A DNA stretch of 22,708 nucleotides. Origin: Choristocarpus tenellus KU-1152. Lineage: Eukaryota > Phaeophyceae. Positions 1 to 9,800 of the stretch are shown here, one piece after another (position 1 is the first letter of the stretch; each line of letters begins with the position of its first letter). The stretch covers positions 1 through 22,708 of the forward strand of contig CAXNAD020000280.1 of NCBI GenBank assembly GCA_964200185.2, read 5' to 3'. Below the pieces are notes generated by a model. It made no database searches and was not told where the DNA came from. It saw only the letters and a program-made list of their open reading frames with translations. A program made the translations under genes and the position numbers.

Positions 1-25
1 TGCCCCCCCCAAGCCCCCCACACAC

Positions 26-3000
26 CTGTTTTCCTTCATCCCCCAGTGACAGTGCCTCTTCGGTTCCTTGCAGCGTCCCCTCCACCCTATTCCAAGAGCC
101 TCCCATTTCCTTGGGTGTTCTCTTGCACTCTATCAGCTTTCCCCCTCCTTCCCTCATCTCATCCATCTCCTCTGGCCACTTGACCTCAGCATTGTCCCAT
201 AGCTTCTCGGCCTCAAAAACTCTCTTTGTCTGACCCCCTCCCAGCTCAACCTTTACAGCATGACCATGGGCAGCATCTGTACCTCCCTGTAGGCTCGCCA
301 CATGCTCTTCCAAAGTCACCTCCCTCAACCCTGCTGCATGCAACTTTGTGCGCAAATAATTAGCCTCTTCTTCAGCTACTGCCACTGTTGCACGTAGTGC
401 CTCACCCTGTTCCCTGAGCAACTTTATCTCGTCGAGGAGGGGCGCAAGTCTTGCCCTCTCCCTGGCCAACTCCTCCTCATGGACAGCGCCAGCCTCTTCT
501 GCAGCCTTTTCCAGAGCCTGTTCTGCTCTATCCAGTGCAGCGACTGCCACTTCCCGTGCTCGGTCAGCATCAACCCTCGAAGCATTTGCAGACAAAGACG
601 ACTCCTTATACTGTTGAGCAAGCTCCTGTGTTTGCATATGAGAAACCCTGAGCTCATTCAGCTCACGTCTTACATCCTCCATCTCTGCCCCAGTGGCCTG
701 TTCCACCAATATCAGTCTCTCTTCAGCCTCCTCTCTCTTGTTCTTGGCGACAGCAACGGTGCGGCAGAGCTCTACCTCTCGCCCCCTTGTTGCTGAGAGT
801 TCTCCAGTGAGATGATCGTTTTCCTCTGCATGCTCTAGTCTCACTCTGGTGAGGCAAGAGTTGACCTCAGCCCTGCCCTTGTGAGCCTCTGCATTATCTC
901 GGCGAAGCTCTCCTTCCCTTGATCTTGTTGAGTCAATCTCCTTGCTTAGTTGTGCAATCTTGGTCTGCAGTCCTGCTGTCACCAGCTTAGCCTTGGCCTC
1001 TGCAACATCAGTTGCCTTCTTAAGCTCCATCTTCTCTTCAGATATCCTTCGCACCATTTCTTCTGCTGTTGCCCTTGAATCCGTGAGCTGTACCTGGAGC
1101 TCACCCTCACGAGCCAATGCAGCTGCCAGGATAGATGAGGTTCTTTCCAACCTAGCCCTTGTGCTCTCAAGCTCAGACTCGAGATGGGTGACCTGAGTTG
1201 ATGATGATGTAACCATTGTCTCAAGTTCCAAGGACCTAGCGGATGCCTGGGTGAGTTCTGACTCAACCAGTACGATCTGTGCCTTGTTTGCAGCACACTT
1301 GGACTCTGCACTCTGTTTTGCCTTTTCCAACAGTGTCAGCTGGGCACCAAGATCCTCTGTGCTGGTGTTGACCTCACGCAATTGACGCTCCACTGTTACC
1401 AGTTGGTCACTCAGCCGGTCCTCTGTGTCCCTGGCCACTCTCTTTGCACGAGACAATTCAGTCTCAAGGTCCTTCAGGCGACTTGTAGTCACAGAGAGGT
1501 CAGTCCTCATTTGCTCCACCTCAGTCTTTGCCAATGTGCAAGCAGTCCTAGCCGATATTGCACCTTCCCTCGCAGTGGCCAATTCCGCTGTAAGGCCTTC
1601 AATCCTCTCCTCTGCCTTTGATAGGTCTGCATGCATTGCCTGCACCTGGCCATGCAGCTGGCCACGTAAGGTAATAGCCTCAGCCCTCGCCTCAGTCAAC
1701 TCAACCTCCAGGGGGTCAATGCGGTCTAGAGATTTTGCAAGCCCAGAGTCAAGCTTTCCCGCTCTGGCTGATGCTGCCTCAAGCTCAGATACCAACTGGA
1801 TCATCTGTGTGGCAGCAGAACATAGTTTGGAAGCTGCCACCCTATTCAATTCCACAGACACCAATGATTCTCCGTCAAGCTCTTTAGTATGGGCTTCACC
1901 CTCCAAAAGGTTTGCCTCGAGTGCTGCCAGTTGGCCATGTAGTCGGATCTCTATCCCCATTGTTGTGTCAGCCAGGTCTGATTCCAAGTGACCGGCATGA
2001 GTGGAAGCTCCCTCTAGCTCAGACTTGAGGCGGCCTATGTCAGCCCTCATCAAGGTCAGCAAGGACTCTGTCAATGTGGCTGTTGCCTCCTTGGCTGCAG
2101 TGAGCTCTTCCCTCAGGCTGCTGGTTGTTGCTGTGGCATCAGAGAGGTCTGCCTCAGTTGCCACCAGGTGACCCTGCAGCTCTTCCTCAGAGGCCTTTGC
2201 TCTGTCCTTGGTGGCAACAAGCTCCAACTCCAGGCAGGTGACACAGGTTGAGACCTCTTTAAGCTCAGTTCTAATCTGCTCTGACTGGGACATAGATACA
2301 GTGAACTCAGCCTGTAAACGTTTCATCTCAGTCTCAGCCCTTGTCATTGCTGCCTGATGGGTTTCAGTCTTTTCCCTGTCTGCCGTTTGCAATGTGGTCA
2401 GCTGGGAAGAAATATTTCTTTTGTCAGAGAGTGCTGTAGAGAGCTCAGTCTCTAGCTCCTTTACACGTTTTGATAGTTGAAACTCAATCTTCTCAGCATA
2501 TGCCTTTGCGGCAGTCATTTCTCGTGCCAGGTCTTCGCCTTTCTCCAACTCCATTTTGAGCTCAGAGTCGAGCTGCTTTACCCTCTCCATGGCAAAAGTA
2601 TTGTCAGACACCAATGCTGCCTTTGCCACTGCTGTTTCCTCCTCAAGCATGACAAGCTTGTTTTGAAGGTTAGCTCGGGTAAGAGCCTTTGATAGTTCTT
2701 TCCTTGCTCCCATCACGCTGATTTGCGATGCCTCCTCTGTAGTGCTAGCCTGAGACCTCCTCACATTGGCGAGCTCTGCCTCCATTTGAGATGATACACC
2801 CAACGCTGTAGCAAGCTCTGCTCGAGCTTGGTCTTCTTGTTCCTTAGCTGCCGCACAGGATGCCTCAGCTATGCGAGTTGCATCCCTTGCTATAGTCAAC
2901 TCACCTGCCACAGACCTGACTTGGGCCTGAGATGCTAACAGTTCAGCCTCAACCTCAACAAGGCGTTCTTGGAGTCGGTTCTCTGAAGACATAGCCAAAG

Positions 3001-3859
3001 GTGTGCTGTCAGCTATCTCTGAATTCAGATGATCAATGTGGGATGAGGGTGCTTCAAGATCAGACTTAACCAAGGTGAGCTCAGAATCTCCAGCTCTTTC
3101 CACCATGGCATCAGCAGTCTCCTTTGTAGTCGGAGTGCCAATATCTCTTGGCCTCTCCCTTCCTACAGCATCTGATTGTGCTCTCAGCCCTGTTCCTGCT
3201 ACCACTGCTGAGCTCACAGAGACTACCCTCGACAGATCAGCCTCAGCCTTCTCTGCCCTTGCAATTGCCAATTTGCACTTCTTCTGGAGCTCTGCATGAG
3301 CAACCCCCATTCGTTTAGACCCAGTCTCTGCCCACAGTCGAACGGCAGCCACATCTGCCTCTGCTGTCTCCATTCTCACCCGACTTGCACTTAGCTTTTT
3401 TGCCATATCACCCGCTTCAGCCCTTGCCATGGCCAGCTGCACCACCCCTGCAGCAGCTCTATCCTCAGCTTCAGAGACCTGGCGTTGCAGATCAGTTATA
3501 TCTTGCTCTAGCTTCTGGGAAGCTTCCTGTGCAGCAGTCAACTCTGCTATCACCCGCTCTGTCTCAGCTCGGGCAGATATCAGTTCCTTCTCAGCAACCT
3601 CATGTCTCGATTTGGTCTCATCTAGTCTGTCATGCAGTCCTTGCCCCAGCATTGTCCTTGATTCCACTGATAATGCTGTTGATACTGCCCCATCTTCTTG
3701 CTGAATGATGGCCAAACAGCTGTTCCTTCTTTTTTGCCCAATATGTCCCTGGCCAATAGCAGCATCACGTTCTGCACATGCTGCTCTCACTTCCGCACGG
3801 GCCACTGCCAGTGCCTGGGTCATAGCAGCTAGGTCTGCAGCAAAGCTTTCTTCTGAGGC
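26..3859 (-). CDS. Coiled-coil gene, giant exon 9
   Basis: The acceptor TATTCAAG|GCC starts a frame that is open for 3859 bases to the window edge. A plausible donor CAG|GTGTGTGG at 25-24 would end the exon in phase 0 after 1278 codons (residues 368-1645); beyond it the frame becomes Gly-rich, which fits intron sequence. The sequence is helical and charged throughout, with a Pro/Gly/Ser-containing break at about residues 575-615 (plus-strand 3118-3235) and a less regular, Gly- and Trp-containing tail from about residue 1565. Motifs of the form EL-x2-A-x2-A recur. Because the frame meets no stop inside the window, a simple ORF search with required ends would miss it. More exons probably follow to the left. 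Confidence 0.9.
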
Positions 3860-6800
3860 CTTGAATAAGGGTGCAAGACCATGATGGGAAGGGGTAGGGG
3901 AAAGGTTCAAAGGTGGGTTCAAGATGTGTCGGGCTCAAATCTAGAGCATGTATTGACGAATGGATCCAAGATAAGTTTCATATGCTTCGAAATGTTGAGC
4001 CCTGCAAAGATGAAACGCAACACTTCTGTACCATGCTGCCAACTAGTTAGCATGTGCAAGGCGACCCTATCATAACATTTAGTCAGGAGTTGTGCATAGT
4101 TGATCAGATGTTACAGCCATTGCAACAGGAAGGGTGGAAAGGGGATCCATGGGGGCAGAGGTGCACCACATACTTGACGCATCAGGCTCAAAGTATCTGG
4201 GGGGGTGGCGGCTGTCCATTTGGGGTCAATTTTTCCATGTCGCGAATTTTGGGTGATTTGGTTGCGCATACATCGGATGGATAATGTAAATGCACTTTTT
4301 CTGATTTTGGTTCAAATAGACACCCTGGTGTAGACCCCCCCCATCCCCAGATACTTCGGGTCATCACCCTAACCTAACGATCAAATCAACTTCACATAGT
4401 GTCTGGACCAGAGAGAACGACATACAGGTTGGGGCTGGGGATGTATTGTTCACAAAGCCTAGTGACTGTGTGTATCTCACCTCATGAGTACATTCCTGAC
4501 CTTCCACAGCATTCGATCCCTTGGATGAGTGTTTGGATAGGGACTTGCACATGAGCAGGAGTGGAGGAGGACAAGGAAAGGAAGGGCAGCATGGTATGTG
4601 TGCTCACTACTCAAATGACCATCCAGGGGGGACTACAGGATGCCAAGGTGCAGGTGGGGTGGGGTGAGAGCATTGCTGGTTTCCAACTCCTATCCCCAGC
4701 CTCATCATTTGGCAGGTTGGAAAACATTATTTCAGTTTTCTTGGGGCATAAAGTGCTATACATAGTAATGATTCTGCCTCACCAGGAGAAGAGAGACAGA
4801 GGGATAGACCAAAGAGAAGACCTCAGTTCTTTTTAGCCGGGATTGGTAGAGTTGTCACTAATGTGAAAGAACACACTTGAGAAGAAGACAGCACAGGGCA
4901 TAATCTGAGCCATCTACAGTAACTAGAACATTTATCCAGAATGACACACAGGAAGTAGGCAAGAAGCATGAAATAAGCTTTGATTTCATTGGGGCTGGCC
5001 CTCAACATAAAAATAGTAGTGTGCCAACAGGGACAATGAATTCCTAATTCTGCAGGCAATGAGATGTAGTACCACACAACAATTTTCAATTCTATTAAAA
5101 ACTCAAAACACTGTAGACAGCACATCACGGTGTTAACATTCATTTATGGGACAGAAATATTGATTGCCACCGAAGCAATGGATAGGTTGTTGGTGTTAGG
5201 CATCATTCTATTCGGAGGCCTCACTCCCCACCCCTACCCTTTCCCATTTTGATCAACACCTCAATAGACTCCCTTGGATTGGATAGAAAACATCTGGAAC
5301 AAATTAGGACGAAATCCGTACCACAAAACACACTCCCCTGCTGCTCACCCTGACTCTGACCTGCAGGCGAAGCTTTTCTGCTCCCACCTCTTCCACCTCG
5401 GCCGCAGACTCTGCCAGTCTTCGTGACAGGCTAGCTCGGTCCCGCACTCCATCTGACAGGCGTGTCTTTGCATCTTCCAGGCACCCCTCTAGGTGAAAGC
5501 GCTTCTCCTGTTTGCAATTGGCAGTGACATCAAACTTGAAATTGAGAATGATTTGTGGATTCCATTGGATATACCATTCCATGATAGTGACAAGGACAGG
5601 AATGAGGAAGGAGGGAGAGGTTGGGAGAGTGTCACCCGCAGCACAGGCCACAGGTGCAGTGTGGTATGCGATCAAAAAGGGCCGATAAGGACATCGTGAC
5701 TGGGAGGAAGGTGTGCACCTGCCTTTTGAATTGGGGTATACAATAAGACTAACATTTGGCTCCAGGACAAGGAGCTCCTCTCCTCTGGAAATGAGTGGTC
5801 TCTACCACAAGAAGGAAAATTTAAACATAGAAGGAGCAGGGGTATCTCCCCAAAAGCATAGAAGGGCAAAGATTACTTGTAGCTGGGATCAGTACATCAA
5901 CCCTTTGTACCATGAACTCAAGGGCTTCAACTTTCTGGGGCAGAGGATTACACACTAGAAGGACTAGTGACAGAGGAATGTTGGGGAGGCATCAAAAAGA
6001 GCCTCAAGCTAACTAGATAAAAACCCTTCTCTCACCCTCAATCTCAACTTTAAACACATTTCTACACTACCATGTTCAGGGGTCAACCACACATCATATA
6101 TTATATATTCCCCATATCCCCACCCCATGTGAATCTATGCACTACAGTTTATTCAACTCATACAAAGCACTCACAGCTGTTCCACTCCAAATAGTGATGT
6201 CAACAACTATAGTTATAGGTGGGGAGAGGGGATTATCTCTTTCTTGATGTCGAGTACTAATCATCAGTCTACAGTACCTCAAGCTCCCGAATATGTTCGT
6301 GTGCCTCAGCAAGTTGCACTGCACTCTTTACTGATGCTTGAACCCCCTCCTCTGCCTCGCTGAGCCGAGCTTCCATGCTGGCATTGCTGCTTAACGCCTT
6401 TCACAGGAGGCCCATTGGCCAAAGGTGCGAGGATGCCAGAGGGATAGGGGGGAAGCTTAGGACTGTGATGCAAATACTATTGTCCTTGCTTGTGATGTGG
6501 AACAAGGTGTTTACAATGCGGTGGAAGGGAAAAGGTGCATGAGGTATAGCAGAGACAGGGCAGAGGCAGTAGAGCGGCTTCATGTTGCACATTTGTTGTG
6601 CTGCAATTAGGTTCTAATTCTTAAAATAAGTCTTCGATACACACACATACACATACATATGGCAACACAAACAAATGAAGTCATGGTCCATGCGCAAATA
6701 CTTTGCATTGAGCATACGCAGCACATGGCCTTGCAGCCTCATCCGCTCCCCCTCCTCACCTGACTAGAGTCACAAACACATGTGGCGGCCTCATCTTCAT

Positions 6801-9800
6801 CCCAACCACAACATATTTCAGTCCTCCAATCATCGAATGTGATGGGAAGACAACAAAAGGTCTATAGCTATCTACATGCCTGGATAAACATGATGGGAAA
6901 GGATGGATACGGTGCGTATGTACCCCCCTCGTTCACTTCCATGGAGGCTTCAGTCCAACAAGAGACAGCTATGGAAGTTAACGACTCCCACCCTATCAAA
7001 CACCAAAGGCTTCTATTGTACCGTAAATGTATTGGAAAGACTTGACCCCAAATCCCGGAACGGCAACGTCAAGGTACATTGTCCTTATATTTGATCATGG
7101 GTGAGTGGATTCCAGGTGTGCTATGTATTCTAGACTTTGAAGTATAACCAGGCATGCCTTAAGATAGCAGGTATGTTCGATACTGTACGAGCCAGCAAAA
7201 ACCTGGTGCCCATTTCACACTTCACCCTCATCACACAGGCAAAGATATAAAATCACATTTCCACAAGAGACCCCACAGGATAATGACGGGTCAGGAATAA
7301 AGATGGATGCGTCACAAGCACGTGAAGTACAGAACCATTCGGGTGCAGAGTGTATGCGCATTTTTAACAGTCAGGTCTTGCAAACGCATGGATGGTAGGG
7401 AGTAGCATATGAACAAAAGTCATGTTTAAAGCACAGTAGCAGATACTCATTGAATGATGAGCACAGCTATGTTAAAAATCAAGACACCTGGTCCAGTAAT
7501 GCTTGCAACCTCTTGTTCTCTCCCCTCAATACCTCGGCTGCATCCACCCCTTCAATCAGACTTGCCTCCCTAACTTCAAGGTCCATAATGCGCTGCAACC
7601 ACAAGCAAAACATACAACAGGAGACCCGCCATGGCATGTATGGATGGGTATGGGTGGTGTGAGGGGTGCAAAAGGTGCTGGTGGCACAAAAAGGACAAGA
7701 AGGCTAGAGGTGAGTTGTGTATTGTATTCTCTGGCAAGGAGAAGTAGGGTGGGCAATGGACAAGACTGTCCCACCATCAGACCTCCTTGCTGGGAGCTTG
7801 TTCACTAGCCCAGTTGGGTACCATGGGGAGATAAATGTTCAGGCTCGACAGGAGTTACCAAGTAGGCAAATGTGGAAACAGATGGTGGTGTCACTGAGCA
7901 AGAAAAATCAATAGCTGAGTTCTATGAACACCCTAAACTCTACAGAGTACAACTGTGCTACTGTCCAGCAAGAAGATCACCTCCACCCTGAACTAATCAA
8001 CCCAAGCACACTTCAAACTCCTTGGTCTGGCATTGCACAGCTCTTTTTCCCCATTGCAACTATCAACTTCCAACATCTGTACTTTCTATTCCCCCTTCCA
8101 TTTGACTACACACCACATACACCAAACCTTCCCAGTCTCTCTCCCTCTCACACTCACTCCCAGTTTCATACCCTCTCACCCCCAAAACTCTTCATGGGTC
8201 AACCCCTCAGTTCACCCCAACACCCCCTGTTCTCACCAAGAATCTCTTATCTACACATGTACACACAAAAACAAACACCACACTTCAGAGTACGAGATGC
8301 GCTTTACAAAAATGCATCACCTGGCGCATCTCCCTACACTCTTGTTGACTCCTCTGCAGCTCCTTGGCAACCCTTGTGCCCCTTTCTATCAGCTGCTGCA
8401 CCTCTGTATGAGCTGACATCCCTCTCAACCTCTCCTCTTCCAGTACCTTGCCCTGCTCTGAGAGCAAGCTCTCTGTAGCAGAGAGCTTGGCAGCAGCTGA
8501 ACGGCCCTGGGTCAATTCAGTATCTAATGCATCCCGTACTGAATCCTGTGCAGCAGCTACAGCACGCGAAAGTCCTTCATGGAAATCCTGTGCTGCTTGG
8601 TCACGGAGGAGACTTGACTCAGAAAGAGCCTCCTTGAGATGAGTAGTGAACGCCTCCTCATTTTCCTATTTTTGGGTGCACACAGGTGTAAGACAAGAGA
8701 ATGAATGATTCATAGGCTTGCCAGGTGGTAGGTTGGGAAGAATATTGCAATGCAGGCCCAGTTGGACAGGAAGATTAGGGATAAGGACCACGGAGTTCAG
8801 TTTGGAGCATTTTTACAGGATGATGGGAAGACCTAGTGACATTTCCACAGTGGGAAGGGGGAAATAGAGAGTGGAAGAAGGACAAGTACCATAGCTCTCC
8901 AGCATGGGATACAGTGAATACTTATATTCATCCTGTAACATGGGTGGATAAGGAGCTAACTGACCTACCAGTTACAAAGAATCATGTTGTAATGGGTTCA
9001 CAAATGGTACAATGAAAGAAGGAATCTCTTCCTAGCTCAAATGTGATATCTTCTTCATGATGCATTCTAGGTTATACACTTCAGTCTAGTCCCAATTCTT
9101 CCCTGCCTCCATATTTCTGTTTTGCCCATTTCCTATTGTCCCCACCACCTCCCAACACCCGACCACTTCAGCACATCCCAAAATCAAGCACAGCGTGCCA
9201 CACCTCAGCAACAACACGGAGACCTTTGTTCTCAGCGAGGCATGCCTTCAACTCCTTGCCCTGGATCTCGAACTAAATAAAAAATGGGCCATGGATGCAA
9301 TGTATGATGGGGATAGGGGAGTGGGAAGGTGGCGGGGGGTAAGAGGAGAAGGTTATACTCAATCTTGACTGTGTTAAGGATGCTCAATTCCACATAAATC
9401 CTGCAGCTGCACAAAATATTGCGCTTGAATATTTAGAATTTTGAGGATTTCCCCCATTAAGTGTAGGGGAAGCAGATTTGTGGAAGGAGGGGGTATATTT
9501 TTCCTGGTTCGACCCCATGGTGGAGAGAACCAGGTCTAAGCTACAGGACATAATTCAACTCCATAATATCTCATACCTTAGCCTTCAGGGAGTTCAGCTC
9601 ATCACACACGGATTCTTTTTCCACTATGACTTTCTTGGAATCTTCCTTGGCTGCAGTGAGCTCTGCTCTAGTGACTGAGAGGACTTCTGCAGACCTCAGC
9701 AACTCCTCTTTCAATCCAGACAGTGTCGTTGCTTGTATCTGAAGGTCAACACTCTTTGCTCTTTCTGACTCCCACCTGGGAGTATGTCATGACCAGAGTG

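Noticed and set aside
1425-1991. Plus-strand open frame of 188 codons rich in Ser and Ala
   Set aside because: It is the antisense shadow of the giant coiled-coil exon, where the Leu, Glu and Ala codons of the true strand read as Ser and Ala.
7924-8478. Plus-strand open frame of 184 codons with a Pro/Ser/Thr/His-rich product
   Set aside because: It overlaps exon 5 of the minus-strand coiled-coil gene, and the rest lies in C/A/T-rich intron sequence. The frame is open because of composition.
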